A stretch of DNA of 38,509 bases, taken from Planctomycetaceae bacterium. Its GTDB lineage: Bacteria > Planctomycetota > Planctomycetia > Pirellulales > Pirellulaceae. The notes under the pieces were generated by a model. It was not told the DNA's origin. It did no database searches and was given only the letters and a program-made list of their open reading frames with translations. A program made the translations under genes and the position numbers. The first letter of the stretch is position 1. The number at the start of each line of letters is the position of its first letter. Below are positions 8,579 to 17,300 of the stretch, in pieces. The DNA is taken from assembly GCA_012729315.1 (NCBI GenBank), contig JAAYDI010000058.1, positions 1 through 38,509 on the forward strand, in the 5' to 3' direction.

Positions 8579-9340
8579 ATGCAGCGCAGCAGGACGTTCG
8601 GTTGGGCGATTCTGTTTCCCCTGTTTCTTCTGGCAGCCGGGCCGGCCTGGGTGCGAGCCGACGACGCGGCAAAGATCCGCGTGCTGATTGTGACCGGCAA
8701 CGACTATCCGGGGCACGTGTGGAAAGAGACCACCCCGGCGGTGCGGCAGATACTCGAGCAGGACCCGCGGATGATCGTGCGGGTGATTGAAGATCCGGAG
8801 TTCCTCGCGTCGCCGGCGCTGGACCAGTACGATCTCGTGGTACTCAACTATATGAACTGGGAGAGCCCCGACCCGAGCCGGGCGGCCGCCGAACATCTGC
8901 AGCGGTTCGTGCAGCAGGGCAAGGGGCTGGTGCTGCTGCACTTCTCGTGTGGCGCCTGGAGCGGCTGGCCAGAATTCGAGAAACTCGCCGGACGCGTGTA
9001 TGACAAAGACCAGACACACGATCCGCACGGTCCGTTTCGCGTGGACATCGTCAACCAGGACCACCCGGTGACGCGCGGCCTGGAGTCGTTTGAAACGGTC
9101 GATGAGCTGTACTTCTGCCTGACGGGCGAACAACCGATTACCGTCCTGGCTACTGCCCACTCGAATGTCACTGGCCAGGACCATCCGATGGCCTTTGTGC
9201 TCCAGTACGGCACTGGACGCGTGTTTCACACGCCGCTCGGACACGATGTGAAAGCCTTCACGCTTCCGGGCCCCGCCGAGTTGATCCGCCGCGGCTGTGC
9301 CTGGGCAGCCGGACAGGAACCTGTCACAGCCCCGAAGTAG
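8579..9340 (+). CDS. Secreted ThuA-domain protein
   Basis: A 253-residue protein with an N-terminal signal peptide (hydrophobic core WAILFPLFLLAAGPAW, cleavage near VRADD). The rest is one ThuA-like, class-I glutamine-amidotransferase-like fold. It starts with strand KIRVLIVTGNDYPGH, has YDLVVLNYMNW and GKGLVLLHFSCGAWSGWPEF in the middle, and ends with GTGRVFHTPLGHDVKAF. ThuA is named from trehalose utilisation in rhizobia, where a role in 3-keto-sugar metabolism has been proposed; secreted copies are abundant in Planctomycetota. A CGGAGA ribosome site at 8565-8570 precedes ATG 8579. It follows the phosphoesterase by 18 bases, so the two are likely co-transcribed. Confidence 0.88.
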   Translation: MQRSRTFGWAILFPLFLLAAGPAWVRADDAAKIRVLIVTGNDYPGHVWKETTPAVRQILEQDPRMIVRVIEDPEFLASPALDQYDLVVLNYMNWESPDPSRAAAEHLQRFVQQGKGLVLLHFSCGAWSGWPEFEKLAGRVYDKDQTHDPHGPFRVDIVNQDHPVTRGLESFETVDELYFCLTGEQPITVLATAHSNVTGQDHPMAFVLQYGTGRVFHTPLGHDVKAFTLPGPAELIRRGCAWAAGQEPVTAPK

Positions 9341-9556
9341 CTGCCCCAGCCGCCGACCGTGCGGCAAGAACAAGAATGGAGCGAAGTCGAAATACCTGAC
9401 GAGAAATGCCGGGAATCGCCCTTCCGGCCGCAACCTTCGGCAAGCCGCGGCGTTTCATTCCGAGGGATCGGAGACAGCATGCACCTCCTGCGGGGGAGGC
9501 GTGCGCCGTATAGAGTGCGTTCACACAATCTGTCTGTTTTTCACGGGGAGTTTGTC

Positions 9557-10216
9557 ATGAATCGACGTGCAGCCCATTTGTCCGCGTTTGCCGCCGTCCT
9601 GATGTTGACTCTGGTCGCGTCCGCGCAAGACAGGCCGCGTCAGGGCCGGCCCGGGGGTCGTATGGGAATGGGTTCCGCCATGCTGCTGCGGGCCGAAGCC
9701 GTCCAGAAGGAGCTCAACCTCACCGACGAGCAGGTGACGAATCTCGAGCAATCACTCGCGCCGCCCCGCAACCAGGGTGGCCAGCGCCGCAGTTCCCAGG
9801 ACATGACGACCGAAGAACGCGAGAAGGCGATGGAAGAGGCCGCCGCGCGAATCGCTGAACAAGAGAAGAAGATCGCGGAAATCCTCGACGAGAAGCAGGT
9901 CGCACGGCTGAAGCAGATCCGCCTGCAGGCGTCGGGCGCCATGGCGATCGTGAGCGACGAACTGGCCAAGGAACTCTCGATCACCGAGGAACAGACCGGG
10001 AAGATCCGGGCAGCCATGCGCGAACTCCGGGAGTCGATGCGGGATGCTGGCCCCGCCGCGTTCGGAGAAGTAGGGGAGAAGATGAACGCGAAAGTGATGG
10101 AGATCCTGACCGAAGATCAGAAAGCAAAATACAAAGAGATGCTCGGCGAGCCGTTTGACCTGTCCCAGCTCCGCCGCCGCGTTCCGGGCGCCCAGCGCCG
10201 CGGTGGTGGGAACTAG
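9557..10216 (+). CDS. Small secreted Spy/CpxP-like helical protein
   Basis: A 219-residue protein with a clear signal peptide (hydrophobic AAVLMLTLVASAQ, cleavage after SAQ). The mature part begins with a Gly/Arg/Gln-rich low-complexity stretch and then becomes charged and helical. It has repeated L-T-x-E/D-Q turns (LNLTDEQVTNL, LSITEEQTGKI, ILTEDQKAKY), the pattern of the LTXXQ/Spy-like periplasmic family, which in enterobacteria includes chaperones and metal or stress sensors. The role here is inferred only by resemblance. The end is basic and Gly-rich (QRRGGGN). ATG 9557 is preceded by GGGGAG at 9545-9550, and a TATAGA sequence near 9509 could be a -10 box. A strong terminator follows. Confidence 0.75.
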   Translation: MNRRAAHLSAFAAVLMLTLVASAQDRPRQGRPGGRMGMGSAMLLRAEAVQKELNLTDEQVTNLEQSLAPPRNQGGQRRSSQDMTTEEREKAMEEAAARIAEQEKKIAEILDEKQVARLKQIRLQASGAMAIVSDELAKELSITEEQTGKIRAAMRELRESMRDAGPAAFGEVGEKMNAKVMEILTEDQKAKYKEMLGEPFDLSQLRRRVPGAQRRGGGN

Positions 10217-10265
10217 GCGGCCGCATGCACGGTACGCGGGGTCCACAGTACTGTGAGGCCACAAT

Positions 10266-10301
10266 CGTGTGGGGCGGTCCGACAACCGCCCCACACGTTT
10301 T
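10266..10301 (+). terminator. Rho-independent terminator
   Basis: A perfect 13-bp stem, CGTGTGGGGCGGT (10266-10278) with ACCGCCCCACACG (10285-10297), has a 6-base loop and is followed by TTTT. It lies 50 bases after the Spy-like gene and also separates it from hemB on the opposite strand. Confidence 0.85.
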
Positions 10302-10380
10302 CCGGGGCTTGGGGATTCCAGCGGCACAGCAACTCAGTAACTCTCCGCGCGGCCCGGGGCCCCGCGGAGACCGCCGGCCG

Positions 10381-11409
<1,029 letters not shown>

Positions 11410-12231
11410 TCACTCCTCGGTGATGCGGATCGGTTTGATATCGAATTTCGGGTTCTGCCCCAGGAAGCGACAGGGGTTGTTGTGGAAGATCTCGATCGCG
11501 TCCTGCAGGGAGTGCCCGCGCCGCCGGAATTCACAGATACACTCCTGCAGCGTAAACGGATCACTGGGTCCCCAATCCGCGGAGGAATTGACCAGGATGC
11601 GTTCGCGACCGTACATCTCCAGCATGTCCACCGCGCGGCGAGGCGAGCATTTGGTGATGGGGTACAGGGTCAAGCCAACCCAGTATCCGGCCTCCAGCGG
11701 TTCGCGGATCGTGTGCTCCTCGACATGATCGATCCAGACGCGCCCGGGCTCGATCTGCATGTGGCGCAGGATCTCCAGCGTGCGGCGTGTGCCGCGCACC
11801 TTGTCTTGCAGGTGGGGCGTGTGAATCAGCACGAGTTGGTGATGTTCGCTGGCCAGCGCCAGCTGCTCTTCGAAAATCGCCTCCTCGTGCCTGGTGGTCT
11901 TGTGAAATCCGATCTCGCCGACCCCCAGCACCGTGGGGCGGCGGAAGAAATCCGGCATGTGCCGCAGCACCTCGCGTCCCAGCGCCGGGTTCTCGGCTTC
12001 CTTCGGATTCACCGCTACCCAGCAGAAGTGGCGGATCCCATACTGGGCCGCACGCGTCGGCTCGAATTCGCTGATCTGGCGGAAGTAGTCGAGGAAGGTC
12101 TCGGGGTAGGCCCGGTCGAACCCCGCCCAGAACGCGGGCTCGGCCACCGCCACCACGCCCGACATGGCCATCCGTTCGTAGTCCTGGGCTGTCCGGGCGA
12201 TGCCATGGTAATGGGGTTGAATGATCTGCAT
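11410..12231 (-). CDS. TatD-family metal-dependent hydrolase, Ebo-cluster (EboB)-like
   Basis: A 273-residue TIM-barrel amidohydrolase. Metal-binding positions fit TatD: H7-Y-H9 at the first strand, Glu in VLGVGEIGFHK, His in LVLIHTPHL, His in VWIDHVEEH, and Asp in VNSSADWG. The signature stretches ARTAQDYERMAMSGVVAV and EPAFWAG, and the SSADWG ending, recall the TatD-like hydrolases of the eustigmatophyte/bacterial Ebo clusters more than DNase TatD itself. That comparison is from memory. No prenyltransferase or other Ebo gene is next to it here. It starts at ATG 12231, nine bases after a GGAG that follows the upstream gene's stop, and is operonic with the 78-aa protein and hemB. Confidence 0.85.
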   Translation of the reverse strand: MQIIQPHYHGIARTAQDYERMAMSGVVAVAEPAFWAGFDRAYPETFLDYFRQISEFEPTRAAQYGIRHFCWVAVNPKEAENPALGREVLRHMPDFFRRPTVLGVGEIGFHKTTRHEEAIFEEQLALASEHHQLVLIHTPHLQDKVRGTRRTLEILRHMQIEPGRVWIDHVEEHTIREPLEAGYWVGLTLYPITKCSPRRAVDMLEMYGRERILVNSSADWGPSDPFTLQECICEFRRRGHSLQDAIEIFHNNPCRFLGQNPKFDIKPIRITEE

Positions 12232-12244
12232 GCAGGGCGCTCCG

Positions 12245-12481
12245 TCACGGAAGATCAGAAAATAGATTCAGCAATCGCGCGCTGCGATCGTGCGTGCAGT
12301 CGCGCTCCGCCAGCAGCGTCAGGGCCTGGTAGATACTGTCCAGGCGGTCGGTGCTGGACGGCACCTCACCCGGCTGGCCCTGCACCGCCCGATCATAGCG
12401 ATCCAGCAGCGCGGCAATTTCGATCAGCATGCAGCGAGCATCCAGGAAGTAGAGGTCGAGGACTTTTTCAGCGGGCAACAT
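12245..12481 (-). CDS. Small conserved-looking protein preceding the TatD-like gene
   Basis: A 78-residue soluble, mostly helical protein of unknown function. It opens MLPAEKVLDLYFLDARCMLIEIAALLDRYDRA and has many acidic and Leu residues with no signal or membrane segment. It is likely real: a good AGGAAG ribosome site (12485-12490) precedes the ATG, the next gene begins only 13 bases after its stop, and its composition differs from the shadow frames. The tight coupling suggests it works with the TatD-like hydrolase. I do not recognise a named family. Confidence 0.75.
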   Translation of the reverse strand: MLPAEKVLDLYFLDARCMLIEIAALLDRYDRAVQGQPGEVPSSTDRLDSIYQALTLLAERDCTHDRSARLLNLFSDLP

Positions 12482-12574
12482 GTACTTCCTTTCACCAATG
12501 GTCAGGCTGCCGGGTCCTGGGGGGGAGAGCCGCGTTCCGCAGGGCTCGCTGGGGCGTGACAGCTGAAGTAGTTC

Positions 12575-12600
12575 ACACTCTTGACACTCTTGATTGTACC
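12575..12600 (-). promoter_or_regulatory. Possible promoter with tandem 9-base repeat
   Basis: On the minus strand GGTACAAT (12600-12593) is followed at once by CAAGAGTGT repeated twice in tandem (12592-12575). It lies about 95-120 bases upstream of the 78-aa gene. The box resembles a -10 element and the tandem repeat could be an operator or initial transcribed region. No -35 consensus is seen. Confidence 0.35.
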
Positions 12601-13003
12601 TTCCAGTTGCATTATTTGCGCCACATGCACGTGAAAAGCAACTGGTATCGTGGCAGCAATCGCGTTTTGTTCGTGTGTCGATGGAAGTCGCGTTTCGTGA
12701 CCTGTTCGCGCCACGCGAGCTGTCGTTTTGAGCCGTAGCGCGGCGCCCCTACCCTATCACAGCCCGGGGTAAGCCGCGTCTCGCGGCGCTACCCGTGGGT
12801 ACGCGTGCCCGTGAACATGTCGGTCGAGCCGCGGATGCCGCGCTGAACCGGCGGTCTCCGAGACCGAGATCAAAAGCAGCCGCGGCCGGGCTTCCGGGGC
12901 CCGGCCGGCAATGTGCGGCTCGTGGCGGGCTCGGACAGCGCCGCCTATAATCGCATGCAACGCTGGAGTTCAATGCACATCCGGTGGCGAGGTCGCCACA
13001 AAT
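12601..13003. other. Intergenic region between divergent operons
   Basis: There is no supportable gene. A TATAAT sequence at 12946-12951 on the plus strand could be a -10 box for the GH127 gene, about 175 bases before its start. The small minus-strand frame at 12749-13051 is Arg/Ala-rich without ribosome site or recognisable motif. A half copy of the downstream repeat (GAGTTCAATGCA) occurs at 12966-12977. Confidence 0.4.
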
Positions 13004-13079
13004 AGAAGACTGTCTGAGTGCAAGGTGCGAAAGGTGACTGTCTGAGTTCAATCAAAAAGAAGACTGTCTGAGTTCAATG
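13004..13079 (+). repeat. Three direct repeats of GACTGTCTGAGT
   Basis: The 12-base core occurs at 13008-13019, 13036-13047 and 13062-13073, spaced 28 and 26 bases apart. Copies 2 and 3 extend as GACTGTCTGAGTTCAAT, and copies 1 and 3 share AGAAGACTGTCTGAGT. They lie 55-120 bases before the GH127 start, where regulator-binding sites would be expected. They could also be a remnant of a longer repeat array. Confidence 0.75.
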
Positions 13080-13126
13080 CATGAGTTGGCTTACCGCCAC
13101 TACCACTGCTGCAGGAGATATGCGCC

Positions 13127-15955
13127 GTGATGCGACACATGCTCAGTTCAACCGTGACGTTCATCATGCTGGGGGCCGCGGCCGCGTGGGCCCAGACGCC
13201 GAGACTGGTGTGCGACGCCGCTCCGCAGTTCCGCTTCCAGTTCGGAGGCGTGGTGGGAGAACGGATTGCCGTCAACACCAGCGGCTGGTTGACACGCGCC
13301 CCGGCGGCCGACCCCGGGCTGCTGGCGATGTTCGAGCTGCGGGACCGGCAGCCAGCCCCGGATCTCGTCCCCTGGGCTGGCGAATTCGTCGGCAAGTACC
13401 TGATGTCCGCCATCCAGGCGACGCGTCTGGACAACGATCCGAAGCTGCAGAGCACGGTGAAGGCGGTGATCCAGGATCTGCTGCAGAACCAGGCGGAGGA
13501 CGGATACCTCGGTCCCTTTCCGCAGTCGGAGCGGCTGCTCAAGCACTGGGACCTCTGGGGCCACTACCATGTGCTGCTCGCGCTGCTGATGTGGCACGAG
13601 CAGACGGGGGACGCGGCCGCGTTGGCCGGGTGCCGCCGGGCGGCCGACCTGGTATGCCGGACCTACCTCGACACGGAGCGCCGCCCGCGCGACGCCGGTT
13701 CCACGGAGATGAACCTGGCGATCATCCACGCGTTGGGCCGGTTGTACCGCACCACGCATGAAGATCGCTACCTGCAGATGATGCGTGTGATCGAGCAGGA
13801 CTGGGAGTTGGAGGGGGACTACTTCCGCACCGGGCTGGCAGGCATCGAGTTCTACCGGACTCCCAAGCCGCGGTGGGAAAGTCTCCCCGACCTGCAGGGG
13901 CTGCTGGAACTGTTCCTGATCACGGGTGACGAGCGCTACCGCGTGGCGTTTCTCCATCACTGGGACAGCATTCGCCGTCTCGATCGGCGGAACACCGGCG
14001 GGTTCTCGTCGGGCGAGCAGGCGACCGGCACGCCGTACGAGCCGACCGCGATTGAAACGTGCTGCACGATCGCCTGGATGGCGCTGACCGTGGACGCCCT
14101 GCGCGCCACCGGCAATCCGCTCGCCGCCGACGAACTTGAACTGTCCACGTTCAACGGCATGCTCGGCGCCCAGCATCCGTCCGGATCGTGGTGGACGTAT
14201 AACACGCCGATGAATGGGGTGCGGGAAGCATCGCACCACACGATTGTCTTCCAATCGCGTGCCGGGACGCCCGACTTGAACTGCTGCAGCGTCAATGCGC
14301 CGCGCGGACTGGGCATGCTCGTCGACTGGGCCGTCATGCGTACCGGCGACGGCCTGGCGGTGAATTACTACGGCCCGCTCGAGGCGCGCGTCCAGCTTGC
14401 CGACGGTACGCCGGTGACGCTGCGGCAGGAGACGCGTTATCCGTTGGATGGGAAAGTCAAGCTGCAGGTGCAGTTGAGTGAGCCGCGCGAGTTCACGCTG
14501 CAGCTGCGGATTCCGTCTTGGTCGACCCGGACCGTGGTGCGGCGTCTCTGGGCCGCAGCGGAACCGGGCGCTGCCGCGGAGCCTGGCACCTATCTGACCA
14601 TGCCTCGCCGGTGGCACAACGGTGACGCGGTGGAGCTGGAGTTCGACATGTCCTTCCGGTGCGAGCCGGGTGGGGGCGAGATGACGGGCCGGATGAGCGT
14701 CTATCGGGGTCCGCTGCTGCTGGCCTACGACGTACTGCTCAACGACCAGGCACCACCCGAGCCCGCCCCCTTGCGGCCGGCGGACCTGCAGCAGGCACGC
14801 GTCTCGCTTCCCTCCCCGGCAGCGGACCAGGTCCGGATCGGCCGTTTTCTGCCCTGGGTGTTGGTCGACGTGCCTCGGGCGGACGGCCCTGCGGTGCGTC
14901 TGTGCGATTTCGCTTCGGCCGGTGCGCGAGGCAGCCACTACATATCCTGGCTGCCAGCAGACCAGATCGGTCCCCCTCCGCCTTTGCCTGAATACCCTGA
15001 CAACAATGCGTCAGTACCTCCGGGGCGGCTGCTGTTCCGCGCCCGCCGTTCAACGGCCGCGCTCGGCGCGCACCGCATCCGCGTGCAGATCGCGGGCACA
15101 CCGGACATGCGTGAGCCGCTGCTCGACGTCCCCTTCGACGAGGCGCGGAGCATGGTGATCCCGTCCGACCAGGCGCAGCGGCTCGCGCCGCAGGTGGCGT
15201 ATTACTGGCGGTTGGTGGCAGAGAACCAATGGGGCACCACGACCAGCCCCGCGGCCATCCGTCAGTTCACGATCGACCCCGCCCTGCCGCCGCTGACCGA
15301 TGACCTGCTCACCGAGTACGGCCAGCGGGCCGACGGCGTGGTGATCCAGGCGGACTTGCGCGGCAAGCCGGACCCCGAGTACGGCGCGCTGCAGGCGGCC
15401 ACCGGGTGGAAATCCGCCGCGGGACCGCACGGCGAGTCGGATCAGGCGGTCGAGTTGAACGGCACGGACGGGATGCTCATCTACCAGCTGCGCGCGTTTC
15501 CGGAGGCGGAGTACACGGTGGCGGTGCGGTTTTCCGCCCAGCGTGTGGAAGGCGCTCTGGGGCAGGTGTTGAGTGCCTGGTGCCGCGGCATGGACGATCC
15601 GTTGCGGATCGCTGTTTATCAGCAGAAGCTCTACGCGCGGATTGAAGCGGGCAACTCGTATTCGACACGCGGCGTGCCGGTTGCTCAGGACGTCTGGTAC
15701 GACGTATGCGTCGTGAAGCAGTCTGGTGAGCTGACACTGTATGTCAACGGGCAGCCGGTGGAGACGCTGACCGTGCCGGCCGTGATTCAGTCGGGCGCGC
15801 GCGACGTGGCGCTGGGGGGCAATCCGCACTTCACAGGCACCAGCGAACACCTGCCCTGCCGCGTCGCGGATTTCACGCTGGCCGCCCGCCCGTGGTCGCC
15901 TGAGGAGGTGGCAGCCTGGCACGCCGGCCACGGGCGCCCCGGCCTTTCCGATTGA
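13127..15955 (+). CDS. Secreted GH127 (DUF1680) glycoside hydrolase with C-terminal LamG-like domain
   Basis: A 942-residue exported enzyme. Residues 1-22 form a signal peptide (VTFIMLGAAAAWAQ). The (alpha/alpha)-barrel catalytic domain (about 35-560) carries the GH127 zinc-thiolate set: Glu310 and Cys312 in AIETCCTIAW, and Cys386-Cys387 in LNCCSVNAPRG. In the founding beta-L-arabinofuranosidase the equivalent Cys is the nucleophile. A beta-sandwich follows, then an Fn3-like stretch (about 640-720) and a LamG/concanavalin-like module (about 750-935: YTVAVRFSAQRVEG, WYDVCVVKQSGELTLYVNG), which may bind glycan. Activity on beta-L-arabinofuranosides is the best guess, but the family is broader. 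The start is GTG 13127 or ATG 13130, behind CAGGAGA at 13112-13118. It heads a likely operon with the DUF6786-like gene and the permease. Confidence 0.9.
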   Translation: MMRHMLSSTVTFIMLGAAAAWAQTPRLVCDAAPQFRFQFGGVVGERIAVNTSGWLTRAPAADPGLLAMFELRDRQPAPDLVPWAGEFVGKYLMSAIQATRLDNDPKLQSTVKAVIQDLLQNQAEDGYLGPFPQSERLLKHWDLWGHYHVLLALLMWHEQTGDAAALAGCRRAADLVCRTYLDTERRPRDAGSTEMNLAIIHALGRLYRTTHEDRYLQMMRVIEQDWELEGDYFRTGLAGIEFYRTPKPRWESLPDLQGLLELFLITGDERYRVAFLHHWDSIRRLDRRNTGGFSSGEQATGTPYEPTAIETCCTIAWMALTVDALRATGNPLAADELELSTFNGMLGAQHPSGSWWTYNTPMNGVREASHHTIVFQSRAGTPDLNCCSVNAPRGLGMLVDWAVMRTGDGLAVNYYGPLEARVQLADGTPVTLRQETRYPLDGKVKLQVQLSEPREFTLQLRIPSWSTRTVVRRLWAAAEPGAAAEPGTYLTMPRRWHNGDAVELEFDMSFRCEPGGGEMTGRMSVYRGPLLLAYDVLLNDQAPPEPAPLRPADLQQARVSLPSPAADQVRIGRFLPWVLVDVPRADGPAVRLCDFASAGARGSHYISWLPADQIGPPPPLPEYPDNNASVPPGRLLFRARRSTAALGAHRIRVQIAGTPDMREPLLDVPFDEARSMVIPSDQAQRLAPQVAYYWRLVAENQWGTTTSPAAIRQFTIDPALPPLTDDLLTEYGQRADGVVIQADLRGKPDPEYGALQAATGWKSAAGPHGESDQAVELNGTDGMLIYQLRAFPEAEYTVAVRFSAQRVEGALGQVLSAWCRGMDDPLRIAVYQQKLYARIEAGNSYSTRGVPVAQDVWYDVCVVKQSGELTLYVNGQPVETLTVPAVIQSGARDVALGGNPHFTGTSEHLPCRVADFTLAARPWSPEEVAAWHAGHGRPGLSD

Positions 15956-16068
15956 CCGTGCCCCAGGCGCGCGATATTCTGGACGTCTCTTGGCCGGGCC
16001 AGCAGGCTGTTCCCTTTGGCAATCCAGTGCATGATCCTCACCCTTATGCGAGCCAGAGTCTTAGCGCC

Positions 16069-17292
16069 ATGAAACGCACACACATCACCCTGACCCTTGT
16101 GTTCCTGGTCTCCAGCGTGTCGTTCCACACGGGCGTGCGCGCCGCCACGTTCGGCGAAGACACAGCATTCTTGAAGCAGTATGTCGACCTGATTGTGCTG
16201 AGCGACAGCCAGGGTGAAGCCCAGGTGGCGCTCGTCCCCGCCTGGCAAGGTCGTGTCATGACCAGCACCGCCGGCGGCGATGCCGGCCTGAGCTTCGGCT
16301 GGGTCAATCGGGAACTCATCGCCTCCCAGAAGATCCTGCCGCACATCAATGTGTTTGGAGGCGAGGATCGGTTCTGGCTGGGGCCGGAAGGGGGACAGTT
16401 CTCAATCTTCTTTGCCCAGGGAGCCAGGTTCGAACTGGCCGACTGGCAGACACCGGCTGTGATCGACACGCTGCCCTTCCAGGTAGTGCGCACGGCACGC
16501 GACAGCGCGGTCTTTGCCAACCGATTCTCGCTCACCAATTACTCTGGGACCACGCTCGACGTGGCGGTCCAACGCGAGGTGCGTTTGCTCAACGCCGACA
16601 CCGCCTGGAAGCAACTGGGAGTTGAGCCGGCGGAGACGGTGCGACTCGTCGCATTCGAATCGGACAACCAGATCACGAATGCGGGACAGCATCGCTGGGA
16701 GAAAGAGACGGGGCTCCTCTCGATCTGGATCCTGGGCATGTTCAACCCTGCTCCCTCCGCCACGATCGTGGTGCCGATCAACGCGGGGCCTGAAAGCGAA
16801 CTGGGGGCGAAGGTCACGTCGGACTACTTCGGCCAGATCCCGCCCGACCGGCTGGTCGTGAACGACCATGTGATTTTCTTCGCGGCGGATGGCGAATACC
16901 GCAGCAAGATTGGCGTCAACCCGCGGCGCAGCAAAGCCGTACTGGGAAGCTACGACTCTGACAACCAGGTGCTGACGGTCGTGCAGTTCACGCAGCCGGA
17001 CGGTGTGACGGACTACGTGAATTCGCTCTGGAAACTGCAGGACGATCCCTACGCGGGCGATGCTTCCAACGCCTATAACGACGGCCCGCCAGCGCCCGGC
17101 GCCAAGCCGATGGGCCCGTTTTTCGAACTCGAGTCCTCGTCGCCGGCCGCCGCGCTGGCTCCTGGCAAGAGCCTGTCGCACGTGCATCGCACGATCCACC
17201 TGACCGGGCCGGAAGCGGCCCTGGATGCGGTGGCCCTCAAGACGCTGGGCGTCTCCCTGGCCGAGATCCGTGGTGCGTTTGAGAGGAAGTGA
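16069..17292 (+). CDS. Secreted protein of DUF6786-like type
   Basis: A 407-residue exported protein. The signal peptide is clear (THITLTLVFLVSSVSF, cleavage near GVRAA). The mature protein begins TFGEDTAFLKQYVDLIVLSD and QVALVPAWQGRVMTSTAGG, followed by beta-rich sequence. This matches my memory of DUF6786, a family of secreted proteins with a mutarotase/aldose-epimerase-like beta-sandwich look, frequent in Planctomycetota and Bacteroidota. The family name is tentative and no activity is established. The reading frame is open to 15952, but ATG 16069 directly precedes the signal peptide. It sits between the GH127 gene and the FucP-type permease, and the permease frame touches its stop, so the three are probably one transcript. 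An accessory role in sugar release or binding is inferred. Confidence 0.75.
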   Translation: MKRTHITLTLVFLVSSVSFHTGVRAATFGEDTAFLKQYVDLIVLSDSQGEAQVALVPAWQGRVMTSTAGGDAGLSFGWVNRELIASQKILPHINVFGGEDRFWLGPEGGQFSIFFAQGARFELADWQTPAVIDTLPFQVVRTARDSAVFANRFSLTNYSGTTLDVAVQREVRLLNADTAWKQLGVEPAETVRLVAFESDNQITNAGQHRWEKETGLLSIWILGMFNPAPSATIVVPINAGPESELGAKVTSDYFGQIPPDRLVVNDHVIFFAADGEYRSKIGVNPRRSKAVLGSYDSDNQVLTVVQFTQPDGVTDYVNSLWKLQDDPYAGDASNAYNDGPPAPGAKPMGPFFELESSSPAAALAPGKSLSHVHRTIHLTGPEAALDAVALKTLGVSLAEIRGAFERK

Positions 17293-17300
17293 CCCCGCGC

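Noticed and set aside
7895-9433. Minus-strand open frame of 512 codons
   Set aside because: It is antisense to the metallophosphoesterase and ThuA genes, both well supported; it has no motif of its own.
12749-13051. Possible 100-aa minus-strand gene
   Set aside because: Arg/Ala-rich composition, no ribosome site, and it reads through the direct repeats.
13004-13079. Possible CRISPR array
   Set aside because: Only three short 12-17-base repeats with uneven 26-28-base periods, no typical palindromic repeat and no cas genes.
13148-14938. Minus-strand open frame of 596 codons
   Set aside because: It is antisense to the GH127 catalytic domain and Arg-rich throughout.
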